DNA from: an uncultured Luminiphilus sp.
GTDB taxonomy: Bacteria > Pseudomonadota > Gammaproteobacteria > Pseudomonadales > Halieaceae
Direction: 5' to 3'
NCBI GenBank assembly: GCA_943787485.1
Contig: CALSMP010000020.1
Span: 1-64,000 of the forward strand
Length of the DNA stretch: 64,000 bases
The position numbers were made by a program, and so were the translations under genes. The number at the start of each line of letters is the position of its first letter. The stretch's first letter is position 1. Below are positions 44,843 to 54,857 of this stretch, piece after piece. The notes under the pieces were generated by a model, which searched no databases, was not told the origin of the DNA, and was given only the letters and a program-made list of their open reading frames with translations.

Positions 44843-45670
44843 TCAGTCTATCCAGCCAACCCTATCAAAGGATGGAATGGAGAGGAAAGTCTCCCAGTGC
44901 ATCCAGATAGCAATCGCCTTGCCCACGATGTCTTTCTCTGGAACCTGGCCCCAAACACGGCTGTCACTGGAGTTGTCGCGATTATCACCCATCATAAAAT
45001 AATGCCCAGGCTTAACTACTACCGTGAAGTCGCGGGAAGGTCGCCGGCTATCAATTTGCATTAAATGTGCCGTCTCACCAAGGGATTCTGAGCCGACCCG
45101 GAAACGAGCATCGGCGTTAAGCCAGTCGCGAGGAACTGGCTTGCCATTCACCAGGAGCTGCTTGCTTCGATAGCTAATCTTATCGCCAGGCACTCCAATG
45201 ACGCGTTTGATGTAGTAGGTCTTGTTCTGGTGTGGTGGAAAAAACACCATGACATCACCGCGCTCAGGCTTGCCAATCGACACGGCTTCCGAACGCAGCA
45301 CGGGGAGACGTAATCCATAGGCATACTTGTTGACTAAAATATAGTCGCCAACTTCCAGAGTGGGCACCATTGATGAAGACGGTATTTGAAAGGGCTCGAA
45401 AAGAAATGATCGCAGAATAAAGACCGCCGCCAAAACAGGGAAAAAAGAGCGCGCATATTCGACAATAGCGGGCTCTTCAGCCGTTTGGCTGACACTTTCA
45501 GCGAAACGCTTAGCATCGGCGGACCCGCTGACATCCCAACGCGGAAACTGTGCTTGCAGCGCGGCTATCCGTGCCCGCCTGGGTCGAGCTGCCACCAACA
45601 CATCCAGCAACCAAATAAAGCCGCTGCCAAATACCAAGATGACCAAGATCAAGGGAAAATCGATATTCAA
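44843..45670 (-). CDS. lepB: Signal peptidase I
   Basis: A 275-residue inner-membrane protease removing signal peptides. Two N-terminal helices precede the catalytic Ser in PFQIPSSSMVPTLEVGDYIL and the Lys in GDVMVFFPPHQNKTYYIKRVIG; box E is MMGDNRDNSSDSR. It lies 39 bases downstream of lepA and 14 bases upstream of DUF4845. Confidence 0.96.
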   Translation of the reverse strand: MNIDFPLILVILVFGSGFIWLLDVLVAARPRRARIAALQAQFPRWDVSGSADAKRFAESVSQTAEEPAIVEYARSFFPVLAAVFILRSFLFEPFQIPSSSMVPTLEVGDYILVNKYAYGLRLPVLRSEAVSIGKPERGDVMVFFPPHQNKTYYIKRVIGVPGDKISYRSKQLLVNGKPVPRDWLNADARFRVGSESLGETAHLMQIDSRRPSRDFTVVVKPGHYFMMGDNRDNSSDSRVWGQVPEKDIVGKAIAIWMHWETFLSIPSFDRVGWID

Positions 45671-45709
45671 AGCCTACTCCGTCGTTATCTCAGCGAGCGA
45701 GGGCCCACC

Positions 45710-47509
45710 TCACCCATCAACCTGAAGCACGGCCAAAAAGGCGGACTGTGGTATTTCCACGTTTCCGACTTGCTTCATCCGCTTTTTGCCGGCCTTCTGC
45801 TTTTCCAGCAGCTTTTTCTTTCGAGTTACGTCACCACCATAACATTTAGCAGTCACATTTTTCCTCAGTGCCTTGACGGTTTGGCGGGCGACAATTTTGC
45901 CACCAACCGCAGCTTGGATAGCCACGTCAAACATTTGCCGAGGAATCAACTCCTTCATTTTTTCTGTCAGCACACGACCGCGGCTCTGAATATGGTCTCG
46001 GTGCACAATAACTGCCAACGCATCGACCCTTTCGCCGTTGATCAGCACATCCAGTCTTGACAGCGGAGCCGCTTCAAATCGATCAAACCCATAGTCCAGC
46101 GAGGCGTAACCCCGACTCACTGATTTGACGCGATCGAAGAAGTCCAAAACCACCTCGGCCATGGGAATATCGTAGATCACCTGCACTTGATTGCCGAGAA
46201 ACTGGAGATCCACCTGCATGCCACGCTTTTCTACACAGAGGGTGATCACGTTGCCTAGATAGTCCTGCGGCGTGAGCACTGTGCAGCGTGCGATGGGCTC
46301 TCGCATTTCCTGTATATCACCCACATCGGGCAACTTTGAGGGGTTATCGACGTTGATCACAGAGCCATCTTTGGTTTCGATTTCGTAGATTACCGTCGGC
46401 GCGGTAGTGATAAGGTCCAGATCGTATTCACGCTCAAGCCGCTCCTGAATAATTTCCATATGGAGCATGCCTAAAAATCCGCAGCGGAATCCAAACCCCA
46501 GCGCATCGGAAGATTCAGGCTCATAAAAAAGAGAAGCGTCGTTGAGAGTCAGCTTGCCCAACGCGTCCCGAAAGTCCTCATAATCATCAGAGGACACGGT
46601 AAAGATACCGGCATAAACCTGTGGCTTGGCCTTCTTAAAACCGGGCAGGACAGGCGTATCGGGGAACCCCGACGCGATAAGCGTATCGCCCACCGGGGCA
46701 CCCTTAATGTCCTTAATACCCGCGACGATAAAGCCCACCTCACCCGCCTCTAGAACAGGTGTTTCTGTTCGGCGTGGTGTAAACACACCAATCATGTCGG
46801 CCTGGTACTGCTTGCCCGTTGACTTAACAATGAATTTATCGCGTTTTTTCAGTGTGCCCTGGGTAACTCGGACCAGCGACACGACACCAAGGTAATTATC
46901 GAACCAGGAGTCAATGATTAGCGCCTGAAGGGGTGCCTCACGGTCGCCCACCGGCGGAGAAATATTTTCAATCAGATATTCGAGAGCATCCTCAATCCCA
47001 AGACCCGTTTTTGCACTCACCGGACAGGCATTGTTAGCGTCGATACCAATGATTTCCTCTATTTCGATTTTGACTTTATCAGGGTCTGCTTGCGGCAGAT
47101 CCATTTTATTGAGAATTGGGAGTACTTCGAGTCCTTGCTCGATCGCGGTATAGCAATTGGCTACCGATTGGGCTTCCACACCTTGCGCAGCATCGACCAC
47201 TAACAGTGCACCCTCGCAGGCCGATAGCGAACGCGATACTTCGTAGGAAAAATCCACGTGACCGGGGGTGTCAATAAAATTAAGTTGGTAGGTCTCTCCG
47301 TCTCTTGCGACGTATTTCAGCGTTACGCTTTGCGCCTTGATGGTAATTCCACGCTCCCGCTCAAGATCCATGGAGTCGAGAACCTGCTCAGCCATTTCGC
47401 GATCGGCCAACCCACCGCAATGCTGAATGAAACGGTCAGCAAGCGTGGATTTACCGTGATCGATATGGGCAATGATCGAAAAATTTCGTATGTGGCTGAG
47501 TGCCGTCAC
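45710..47509 (-). CDS. lepA: Elongation factor 4 (LepA)
   Basis: A 599-residue translational GTPase. The G motifs are [29 protein letters not shown] and [12 protein letters not shown]; the C-terminus has the LepA-specific [20 protein letters not shown]. The start is a GTG at 47509. A perfect 8-bp hairpin lies 20 bases upstream. Confidence 0.97.
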   Translation of the reverse strand: MTALSHIRNFSIIAHIDHGKSTLADRFIQHCGGLADREMAEQVLDSMDLERERGITIKAQSVTLKYVARDGETYQLNFIDTPGHVDFSYEVSRSLSACEGALLVVDAAQGVEAQSVANCYTAIEQGLEVLPILNKMDLPQADPDKVKIEIEEIIGIDANNACPVSAKTGLGIEDALEYLIENISPPVGDREAPLQALIIDSWFDNYLGVVSLVRVTQGTLKKRDKFIVKSTGKQYQADMIGVFTPRRTETPVLEAGEVGFIVAGIKDIKGAPVGDTLIASGFPDTPVLPGFKKAKPQVYAGIFTVSSDDYEDFRDALGKLTLNDASLFYEPESSDALGFGFRCGFLGMLHMEIIQERLEREYDLDLITTAPTVIYEIETKDGSVINVDNPSKLPDVGDIQEMREPIARCTVLTPQDYLGNVITLCVEKRGMQVDLQFLGNQVQVIYDIPMAEVVLDFFDRVKSVSRGYASLDYGFDRFEAAPLSRLDVLINGERVDALAVIVHRDHIQSRGRVLTEKMKELIPRQMFDVAIQAAVGGKIVARQTVKALRKNVTAKCYGGDVTRKKKLLEKQKAGKKRMKQVGNVEIPQSAFLAVLQVDG

Positions 47510-47528
47510 AAGTCGTGTCCATAAACCG

Positions 47529-47548
47529 GCCGAGCCGCCTGGCTCGGC
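47529..47548. other. Hairpin between mucD and lepA
   Basis: GCCGAGCC and GGCTCGGC form a perfect 8-bp stem with a 4-base loop. On the minus strand it has no T tract, so it is not a standard terminator. It sits 20 bases before the lepA start and may affect translation, mRNA processing or partial termination. Confidence 0.5.
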
Positions 47549-47619
47549 AAAGCGGGCGAGTTTAGCCTACCCAGCGGCTGAGTGCACTGAACCTCCGCAC
47601 GAGGCTTGTCGCTCTAGCC

Positions 47620-49020
47620 CTATTGCTCCGGTTGCGGGACTCTTATCGCCAGGAACATGGGTGCTCCTCGTCTGATCAGTCTCACAGCTACCGACTGTCC
47701 GGGCTGCAACTGACCTACCGCGGACTCAAAGTCCTCGAGCGATTGAATGGCTTTGCTGCCAAGCCGAGTAATGACATCGCCACCGGCAATGCCGCCATCT
47801 TCTGCCGGGGAATTAGGCCTCACCTCGAGCACAACAACACCACCCGGCAGGCCCATTTCCGCCATCATCGCATCCTCAGCGGTTTCAAGTACAAGGCCGA
47901 GCAGAGCTCCCTGCCGCTCACCGTCTGTCGCTGCGACGGTGGGACGCTGGTCGGCATCAAGCCCTCCGACCGTCACATCGAGACGGCGATCTTTGCCGTC
48001 TCGCCTGATGAGCACCTGGACCGTCGTCTCCGGCGCGATCAACCCTACAACATGGGGAAGATCTGCCGAGTTATTGATGGGCTGTCCCGCGAACTCTAAA
48101 ATGATGTCACCGCTTTCCAGACCGGACTTTTCCGCCGGAGAGCCAACACCTACTTGGGCGATCAACGCCCCTCTCGGTCTATCCAGCCCAAAGGACTCAG
48201 CCAAATCTTTGTCTACGTCTTGAATACTGACACCGAGCCAACCACGAACCACTTCCCCCGATTCTCTCAGCTGCTCAATAACGTTACGCACAACCGCCGC
48301 TGGTATCGCAAAAGACAATCCGATAGATCCGCCCGATCGGGTAAAAATCTGCGAATTAACGCCGATCACCTGTCCTTCCAGATTGAACAGTGGGCCGCCC
48401 GAGTTACCGGGATTGATAGCCACATCTGTCTGCAAAAAAGGTACGTAGTTTTCACCTGCCTCGGTGGGCAGGCTTCTCCCTTTTGCACTGACAATTCCCG
48501 CCGTGACCGAAAAATCCAAACCAAAGGGAGAGCCAATCGCCAGCACCCATTCACCCACGGCAACGTCATCGTCATCCGCAACAGGCACCGCCATTAAATC
48601 TTCAGCGTCTATCTTTAATAACGCCAGGTCCGATCGCGCGTCACTCCCTACAACCTCCGCATCAAACTCCCGCCGATCAAGCAGGCGTACGATAACCGAC
48701 GTGGCACCCTCAACAACATGATGATTGGTCACGATAAAGCCGTCTTCCGACACGATGAAACCCGAACCCATATTTCGGCGGGGTCGCTGCTGTGGCCCCT
48801 GCTCGCCACGAAATTCGAAAAAACGGCGCAGATACTCAGGAACCTGTTCCATCTGTTCAGCGCCCTGGCGCCCTCTCCCTTCGGATTCAACCAATATTTT
48901 GACGACTGCGGGCGCTGACCCGTCAACTATCTGCCTGAAATCAGGCAGCGCTGCGCTCGCCGAAACCGAGGCTGACATCGAAAGAAGCAAAAACAAAAGC
49001 ACACTGAACCGAACGAACAT
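47620..49020 (-). CDS. mucD: Periplasmic serine protease MucD (DegP/HtrA family)
   Basis: A 466-residue HtrA protease with a signal peptide (MFVRFSVLLFLLLSMSASVS). The catalytic triad is visible: His in IVTNHHVVEGA, Asp in DARSDLALLKID and Ser in NPGNSGGPLFN. Two PDZ domains follow, about residues 270-360 and 370-460. It removes misfolded envelope proteins and dampens sigma-E signalling. The start at 49020 gives the signal peptide; the frame is open further upstream. Confidence 0.95.
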   Translation of the reverse strand: MFVRFSVLLFLLLSMSASVSASAALPDFRQIVDGSAPAVVKILVESEGRGRQGAEQMEQVPEYLRRFFEFRGEQGPQQRPRRNMGSGFIVSEDGFIVTNHHVVEGATSVIVRLLDRREFDAEVVGSDARSDLALLKIDAEDLMAVPVADDDDVAVGEWVLAIGSPFGLDFSVTAGIVSAKGRSLPTEAGENYVPFLQTDVAINPGNSGGPLFNLEGQVIGVNSQIFTRSGGSIGLSFAIPAAVVRNVIEQLRESGEVVRGWLGVSIQDVDKDLAESFGLDRPRGALIAQVGVGSPAEKSGLESGDIILEFAGQPINNSADLPHVVGLIAPETTVQVLIRRDGKDRRLDVTVGGLDADQRPTVAATDGERQGALLGLVLETAEDAMMAEMGLPGGVVVLEVRPNSPAEDGGIAGGDVITRLGSKAIQSLEDFESAVGQLQPGQSVAVRLIRRGAPMFLAIRVPQPEQ

Positions 49021-49082
49021 ACGTAAAACTCCTACAGAGTAATGAGCTGTCACCCCAAACGGGGGCCCAGCGAGAAAACACA

Positions 49083-49544
49083 TTAAGACCGAATGATGAC
49101 CGATGTTGACGGGCGACGCGCCGCCAGCAGCGGCTCAAAAACATGACTCCGGGATAAATAATTCTGGGTTAAGCGAACAACCAAAAATCCACCACCCAAA
49201 CCGAGCAAAAACCCCACAACTGCCATGGGTTCACTCACCCCTTCGAGCGACAGGGACAGCAGGATGCCCGCTAACAGCGGCATCCCATACACCCAGGCCG
49301 AGCCTCTCAAAATAGCCGACTCGGGGAGATCAATGTCGACCTCATCATCGACCCTGCAGTCCCGCGCCGCAACCTGCCCCGACTCCAGAGCTCGGACCAA
49401 GCCGCGGACACCGCTTGCTCTTGACACAATGCCTTGGCCGCATCCGGCGCGCGCGGCGCATTTGCCACACAATGAACTGGGAATTGTCTCTACCCAAACC
49501 GCATCCGCCTCGACGGCAACCACGCGACCCGTTTCACGAAGCAT
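49083..49544 (-). CDS. rseC: RseC/MucC family SoxR-reducing protein
   Basis: A 153-residue membrane protein of the RseC/MucC family. The cysteine motif SLCGKCAARAGCGQG comes before two hydrophobic helices (YGMPLLAGILLSLSLEGV and MAVVGFLLGLGGGFLVV). Homologues influence sigma-E and SoxR reduction. An ATG at 49544, four bases after the rseB stop, is preferred over a TTG at 49583 that overlaps rseB. Confidence 0.85.
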   Translation of the reverse strand: MLRETGRVVAVEADAVWVETIPSSLCGKCAARAGCGQGIVSRASGVRGLVRALESGQVAARDCRVDDEVDIDLPESAILRGSAWVYGMPLLAGILLSLSLEGVSEPMAVVGFLLGLGGGFLVVRLTQNYLSRSHVFEPLLAARRPSTSVIIRS

Positions 49545-49548
49545 TGCG

Positions 49549-50415
49549 CTATTGCCCGCCGAAAGGTCTGACCGATTCGGCAACCAACCGGGCTGTTGTT
49601 AACGGCACCTCACCCACCACGGTGATCAACTGCCGGTCAAAACTACCCCGGGTGTAGGCGAGCGTCGCGCCCGTGACAACAAACCCTTCCCCGGGGCTCA
49701 GCTTGTCGGGGCGAGGCTCAACATAGATCGACAATGTCGCCAAACCGTCACTCAATACCCAATGCTCGACGGGATCATGTCCGCTTGAAATGACCGAGAA
49801 TCCAGGCGGTAGCGAGGCCAACCTGTGCGGCCCTTGCGTAACCTTCAACACCGGTATCCCCTCTTGCGGCTCAAGCGTCTGCTCCAGGGCAGCAAATTCC
49901 GCAAACTCAAACCGCTCAAGTAATTGACCCTCTGACGTCAGGGTCACAATCCGCAACGGCACATGAGTCGCTTGATCAACATCCATCACGTAACCCAATC
50001 GCAGAGTGTCTTTTGGTCTGATGGTCAGTCGATAAGTCTGTCTACCTGCTACCGGTTGTCCTGGGTCAGATGCAAAGCCGTAGTAGGAGGCCAACTCACA
50101 CAGGCCCACCCGAGGTAACCGGCTAATCGCTCTTGTTTCAGGGGCAGCGTCAGCCGATCGGTTGAGATGGCGAAAAGTGATGAGGCCGCTGGAGCCAGTC
50201 CCCTCGACCGCGACAAACTCTCTATTGCCCGCATACTCGACCAACAAGGTGCCGCGGTATGCGGACGTCTCTGCGGATGACAGCATTCCAGTTACGCGGC
50301 TGACTACGTCGCCTGAGAGGCCGCAAGCATCCTGACTCTCTGCGCCTGCCGGAGAGGCCAGACACATAAGCCCGATCAATGCTCCATGAATGACGACGAA
50401 TAGATTACGAGCCAT
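49549..50415 (-). CDS. rseB: Sigma-E regulatory protein RseB/MucB
   Basis: A 288-residue periplasmic protein with a signal peptide (MARNLFVVIHGALIGLMCLA). It shows YRGTLLVEYAG, a lipid/peptide-binding N domain start, VALCELASYYGF-like wording (VGLCELASYYGFASDPGQPV), and LPPGFSVISSGH in the C domain. It binds the anti-sigma RseA and protects it from proteolysis. The start lies ten bases after rseA. Confidence 0.93.
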   Translation of the reverse strand: MARNLFVVIHGALIGLMCLASPAGAESQDACGLSGDVVSRVTGMLSSAETSAYRGTLLVEYAGNREFVAVEGTGSSGLITFRHLNRSADAAPETRAISRLPRVGLCELASYYGFASDPGQPVAGRQTYRLTIRPKDTLRLGYVMDVDQATHVPLRIVTLTSEGQLLERFEFAEFAALEQTLEPQEGIPVLKVTQGPHRLASLPPGFSVISSGHDPVEHWVLSDGLATLSIYVEPRPDKLSPGEGFVVTGATLAYTRGSFDRQLITVVGEVPLTTARLVAESVRPFGGQ

Positions 50416-50425
50416 GGAATCAGTG

Positions 50426-51028
50426 TCAGTCCTGCTCAACCTCGCTGGGAAGTCGGGCATGAGCGACTGCAGCCACGGGCTGTACCCCGGCTGACCATCC
50501 CGCGTGCCGCTTGCCAAATCGCCGGAGCTGTTGCTGGGCGAGGCGCTCATAGACTTCACTCACGGAAGGATTGAGTGCTGTCCGAGCCGGTTCTCTGATC
50601 GTGGAGGGCATGACGCCTGCGCCGTAACTCGCCTGCACGGGCGCGGCACCTTTCATGGGTACGACCACACCGGGCACCGTCGCCACAGGCAACCCCGATT
50701 CTGGCGTACCGAGCAGCTGTCCGCCGAAAACCACGGCAAACGTTACCGAAGCAGCAACCGCCATGGACCCTAGAGGTCCTACGCGCCGCCTGGTGGGGGC
50801 CCCCTCAATCGCACTGAGCACGGCCTCACTGATATCGATGACCTGGGGTGCCTGCCCGGTTCTCATCACCGAACTCACCGCCTGAAGCCGCTGCCAATAG
50901 TCCCGCGCAGCGGCATCGGCTTTGACCGCTCTGAAAACGCGCGCGACATCAATTGAAGTGCCCTCCCCGTCCATAACGGCTGACATTGATTCTTTTACCG
51001 AGTCGTCTAGCGACATCTTCATCTCCAT
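50426..51028 (-). CDS. rseA: Anti-sigma-E factor RseA/MucA
   Basis: A 200-residue single-pass membrane protein. The cytoplasmic anti-sigma part has SVKESMSAVMDGEGTSID and a DYWQRLQAVSSVMR helix; the membrane helix is GSMAVAASVTFAVVFGGQLL, and the periplasmic tail carries the RseB-binding region. It holds RpoE at the membrane until stress proteolysis. Three in-frame ATGs (51028, 51022, 51016) could start it. Confidence 0.9.
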   Translation of the reverse strand: MEMKMSLDDSVKESMSAVMDGEGTSIDVARVFRAVKADAAARDYWQRLQAVSSVMRTGQAPQVIDISEAVLSAIEGAPTRRRVGPLGSMAVAASVTFAVVFGGQLLGTPESGLPVATVPGVVVPMKGAAPVQASYGAGVMPSTIREPARTALNPSVSEVYERLAQQQLRRFGKRHAGWSAGVQPVAAVAHARLPSEVEQD

Positions 51029-51097
51029 CCGCAGCCCCTACGCTACTATTAATGATACATGCTCAGAACCCAACAGGGACTCATCTCCCAGATCAGG

Positions 51098-51676
51098 TTA
51101 GTTTCCCTGCATCTGGCTTTTAACGCGATTATCAACCGCCTCTCTGGCCCGAAAAATACGTGATCGCACGGTACCCACCGGACAATCCATAACCTCCGAG
51201 ATTTCCTCGTAACTCATGCCGTCAAACTCTCGAAGCGTGAGGGCAAGCCTCAATTCCTTCGGAAGCTCATCCAGAACCGCCGCCACCACCTTAGCCAGCT
51301 CTTGGCCTAGATAGTGATTCTCAGGGGTCTCTGTTTCTCTGAGAGCCTCCCCTTCATCAAAGTATTCGGCATCAGTGACATCCGCGTCAGAAGAAGGCCG
51401 CCTACCTCGAGACACTAGATGATTTTTAGCCGTGTTGCTCGCTATTCTATATAACCACGTGTAAAACGCGCTATCGCCCCTGAAGTTTGGTATAGCACGG
51501 TAGGCTTTGATGAAGGCTTCTTGGGTGACATCCTCGACCTCCGATACATCGTTAACAAACCGACCAACCAATGAAGCAACCCGCCCCTGATACTTCAACA
51601 CCAGCAAATCAAACGCACGCGAATCGCCTCGCTGTGCTCTTACTACCAACTCTTGATCGGTTTCCCGAGCTGTCAC
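51098..51676 (-). CDS. rpoE: Extracytoplasmic sigma factor RpoE/AlgU
   Basis: A 192-residue ECF sigma factor. Region 2 has DVTQEAFIKAYRAIPNFRG and SAFYTWLYRIASNTAKNH; region 4 has LALTLREFDGMSYEEISEVM followed by CPVGTVRSRIFRAREAVD. It directs envelope-stress transcription. The start is a GTG at 51676. It heads the rseA-rseB-rseC-mucD run and has its own RpoE-type promoter. Confidence 0.96.
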   Translation of the reverse strand: MTARETDQELVVRAQRGDSRAFDLLVLKYQGRVASLVGRFVNDVSEVEDVTQEAFIKAYRAIPNFRGDSAFYTWLYRIASNTAKNHLVSRGRRPSSDADVTDAEYFDEGEALRETETPENHYLGQELAKVVAAVLDELPKELRLALTLREFDGMSYEEISEVMDCPVGTVRSRIFRAREAVDNRVKSQMQGN

Positions 51677-51740
51677 GTAACCGCCTTAACTACCGTGGTC
51701 GAGCAAGGGGGTTCCCAATCTCCGCACCTCTCTCGCTTGC

Positions 51741-51767
51741 TGAGACTACTGTAACCGGTCAGAGTTC
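51741..51767 (-). promoter_or_regulatory. RpoE-dependent promoter of the rpoE operon
   Basis: On the minus strand the sequence reads GAACTC, then 16 bases, then TCTCA, close to the known GAACTT-N16-TCTGA sigma-E consensus. The promoter would start about 57 bases before the rpoE GTG, giving positive autoregulation as in E. coli and Pseudomonas. Confidence 0.75.
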
Positions 51768-51839
51768 CCGTTATGCCCCACAAACCGTAAATTATTTGCA
51801 TTTCTTCCATCCCCTCGAGGTCCCTACGGCATCCATCAC

Positions 51840-53477
51840 ATGACAACCTCTCACCACTATGACGTGCTCGTCGTGGGCAGCGGCGCCGCCGGCCTCAGTC
51901 TTGCCCTTCAGCTCCCTGCATCATACCAGTGTGCAGTGCTTTCTAAGTCGCAAATTGCATCCGGGTCGACGTTTTGGGCTCAGGGGGGCATGGCTGCCGT
52001 GCTGCATGACCGCGACTCCCTGGACGCGCATGTGGAAGACACCCTGAACGCTGGAGCGGGCCTTTGCCATGAAGATGCAGTCCGATTCACCGTGTCTAAA
52101 GCGCGGGGCATTGTCGACTGGCTGGTCGAGCAAGGGGTACGCTTCGACTACCGGGTGGACATGCCCGATGACGAGTTTCGAGAGTTTCATTTAACCATGG
52201 AGGGAGGCCACACCCACCGTAGAATTCTTCATGCCGCCGACCAAACCGGACGCGCGATCTCGGAAGTGTTGATGCAGCGATCAACGGATGCCAGCAACAT
52301 CACTCTCCTCCCCGACTTTTGTGTCGTCGACTTGATTCACGATGGTCACAAGTGCAATGGCGCCTATGTTCTGGAAACCAAAACCAATCAGGTCCACACC
52401 TTCACGGCCAGGGCGGTTGTACTCGCCACAGGAGGCGCGAGCAAGGCCTACATGTACACATCCAATCCCGATGGCGCCAGCGGCGATGGTATCGCGACCG
52501 CATGGCGAGCAGGTTGCCGTGTTGCCAACATGGAATTCAACCAATTTCATCCGACCTGTCTCTATCACCCTGAGGCCAAATCTTTTCTCATCACGGAAGC
52601 TCTGCGTGGTGAGGGGGCGAAATTGCTACTGCCCAATGGCGAGCCATTTATGGAGCGCTTTGATGCTCGGGGCGAACTGGCCTCAAGAGATATCGTTGCC
52701 CGAGCAATCGACCATGAGATGAAACGTCTCGGGCTCGACTGTGTTTACCTAGATATCTCACACCGGCCCGCGGACTTCGTAAAGCACCACTTCCCTACCG
52801 TGTATCAGCGCTGTCTCGGCTTTGGCATCGACATCACAACGGAGCGGATTCCGGTTGTACCGGCGGCGCACTACACCTGCGGCGGCGTTGTCGTCGATCA
52901 ATTTGGTGCGAGCGACCTACCAGGGCTTTACGTTGTGGGCGAGACCGCCTGCACAGGCCTGCACGGCGCTAACCGCATGGCGAGCAATTCCCTTCTCGAA
53001 TGTTTCGTGTATGCGCATTCCGCGGCTGAACACATCGCAGAAATGAATCACAGCCGCCCTCAGGATCAGCCGGCTTCATGGGATGACAGCCGCGTGCGGG
53101 ATTCCGACGAGAACGTCATCATCACCCACCAGTGGCAGGCACTCAGAAGACTCATGTGGGACTACGTTGGGATTGTGCGTAGTGATCGTCGCCTTGAATT
53201 CGCAAAAAACGCGATTACTTTGATGCGAGAAGAAATTGACGGCTACTATGGCAGATTCCAGATTACGCGCCCGTTACTGGAGCTTCGAAATCTGGCGCAA
53301 GTGGCTGCTTTAACAGTCGAGTGCGCACTCACGCGGCGAGAGAGCCGGGGTCTTCACTTCAATCAGGACCACCCCCAGCGAAATGATCTTGCGGTTAATT
53401 CAATTCTCAGCCCGGAAAAATGGCCCTCAAACATGTTGGACACGGGCTTCAAGCAGCATCTACCGCCCTACTCCTGA
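51840..53477 (+). CDS. nadB: L-aspartate oxidase
   Basis: A 545-residue flavoprotein that oxidises aspartate to iminoaspartate for NAD synthesis. The FAD loop is VLVVGSGAAGLSLALQL; WAQGGMAAVLHDRDS, MEGGHTHRRILHAADQTG and GETACTGLHGANRMASNSLLE are signature motifs. nadA and nadC are not nearby. It diverges from rpoE, as in E. coli, where nadB lies beside rpoE. Confidence 0.96.
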   Translation: MTTSHHYDVLVVGSGAAGLSLALQLPASYQCAVLSKSQIASGSTFWAQGGMAAVLHDRDSLDAHVEDTLNAGAGLCHEDAVRFTVSKARGIVDWLVEQGVRFDYRVDMPDDEFREFHLTMEGGHTHRRILHAADQTGRAISEVLMQRSTDASNITLLPDFCVVDLIHDGHKCNGAYVLETKTNQVHTFTARAVVLATGGASKAYMYTSNPDGASGDGIATAWRAGCRVANMEFNQFHPTCLYHPEAKSFLITEALRGEGAKLLLPNGEPFMERFDARGELASRDIVARAIDHEMKRLGLDCVYLDISHRPADFVKHHFPTVYQRCLGFGIDITTERIPVVPAAHYTCGGVVVDQFGASDLPGLYVVGETACTGLHGANRMASNSLLECFVYAHSAAEHIAEMNHSRPQDQPASWDDSRVRDSDENVIITHQWQALRRLMWDYVGIVRSDRRLEFAKNAITLMREEIDGYYGRFQITRPLLELRNLAQVAALTVECALTRRESRGLHFNQDHPQRNDLAVNSILSPEKWPSNMLDTGFKQHLPPYS

Positions 53478-53520
53478 GGACCTGCTTTGACTCAAGCGGC
53501 TGGAGCGGCGGTAGGACGGA

Positions 53521-53784
53521 TTACCGATTTAATTTAGCGGCATTGTGGTCTCTGATTTTTGCCACTATGACGGCCAGCCGCGGCTCGCTCGGGATTGCGC
53601 GGTTCATTACCCAGTTCAGAATGTCTTGATCATCACGTGCCATCAGTTCCCGATAATCGTCTCGCGAAGACGGGTCGAGCCTGGGAAATTCGGCTTCAAC
53701 AAAGGGGCCCAATAACAAATCGAGCTCCAGCAGACCCCTGCGACTGGCCCACCGCATCCGATTGTGTTCTTCTCTGCTTGTCAT
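53521..53784 (-). CDS. sdhE: FAD assembly factor SdhE
   Basis: An 87-residue protein of the SdhE/YgfY family, which helps attach FAD to succinate dehydrogenase. The conserved RGxxE motif is in RWASRRGLLELDLLLGPF, and YRELMARDDQDILNWV follows. The start at 53784 gives the normal length; the frame is open far upstream but without likeness to the family. It diverges from ygfZ, as in E. coli. Confidence 0.92.
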   Translation of the reverse strand: MTSREEHNRMRWASRRGLLELDLLLGPFVEAEFPRLDPSSRDDYRELMARDDQDILNWVMNRAIPSEPRLAVIVAKIRDHNAAKLNR

Positions 53785-53903
53785 AGACTCACTCGCCAGC
53801 GTGAAGGTTACCGAGCGCAAGCGACGGGCTTCTGCTCGAGGGCGCGCAACGGTAACATAAGGTTGGGGCGGGATGGCGCCGCGCCGTCCCCCAAAGGCAC
53901 ACG

Positions 53904-54857
53904 ATGGAGCACAGCCCGATGCGGGAAACCGAGACAACACCCGGACATTATTTACTGCCCGAGGAGGCCATACTGCTGTTTGAGGGCAATGACGCACTGA
54001 CTTTTCTACAGGGGCAAACCACGGCCAACTTTAAGAACCTCACTTATCCTGCCACAGTCCTTGGGGCATTTTGTGACGTCAAGGGTCGCGTACTGGCTGA
54101 TTTCATGGCGGTTGTGATTGATGAGCAACACGTGCTGCTTCGCGTTTCAGCTGATCTGTGCGGTCCCATGATTGACCACCTGAAGAAATATCTGCAATTC
54201 AGTCGCACCAACCTGGAGGCTTGCAACTATCCGATAGTGGGTGTGATTGGAAAAGCGGCCGCAGCTGACTACGGAGCAAGACAGCTGACAGAGCTCAGTC
54301 AACCGCTAAAAGTCCCCGCAGGTTGGCTTATAGCTCGGGATGCCGATACTGCCGAAGTCATCGTTATTGAGCGCTCCGAGCTCGACAAGATTTCGCTCGA
54401 GTCGGGCCCAGATAACCGCAACCCGGAAGCCTGGCGGGCCCACACCGTCAGCCGTGGCGAAGCCCGGGTTCGCGAGCTGACCACCGGAAGGTATTTACCA
54501 CAAGATCTAAACTACGATCTGGCAGGCTGGATAGCCTTTGACAAAGGGTGCTATACCGGTCAAGAAATCATTGCCAGACTGCATTGGCGCGGTCAGCCGA
54601 AACGCAGACTGTACCGTGCAAAAACCACTACCGCACCGCAGCTAGGCGCCTCGCTGAAGCGCAAAGCTGACGGTGCTTCCCGCGGCAGCGTCGTTGGCCT
54701 CGGCAGAACCGGTGATCCGACGACTATCTTGCTTGAAGCAACGACTGAGGCGCTGACCGAGACACTCTGGGTCGAAGGGATCAATGTGCCCCTCGAAAAC
54801 ACCGTCGGATTTGCAACAGACGATGGGGCCGCTGCTAATCTGGAAGCGCCCAGTTGA
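53904..54857 (+). CDS. ygfZ: Folate-binding Fe/S maintenance protein YgfZ
   Basis: A 317-residue protein of the YgfZ/GcvT-like family. The signature with its conserved Cys is [19 protein letters not shown]. It uses tetrahydrofolate and keeps certain iron-sulfur proteins active. An ATG at 53919 has GGAG at better spacing and may be the true start. The 3' end overlaps convergent ung by 23 bases. Confidence 0.93.
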   Translation: MEHSPMRETETTPGHYLLPEEAILLFEGNDALTFLQGQTTANFKNLTYPATVLGAFCDVKGRVLADFMAVVIDEQHVLLRVSADLCGPMIDHLKKYLQFSRTNLEACNYPIVGVIGKAAAADYGARQLTELSQPLKVPAGWLIARDADTAEVIVIERSELDKISLESGPDNRNPEAWRAHTVSRGEARVRELTTGRYLPQDLNYDLAGWIAFDKGCYTGQEIIARLHWRGQPKRRLYRAKTTTAPQLGASLKRKADGASRGSVVGLGRTGDPTTILLEATTEALTETLWVEGINVPLENTVGFATDDGAAANLEAPS

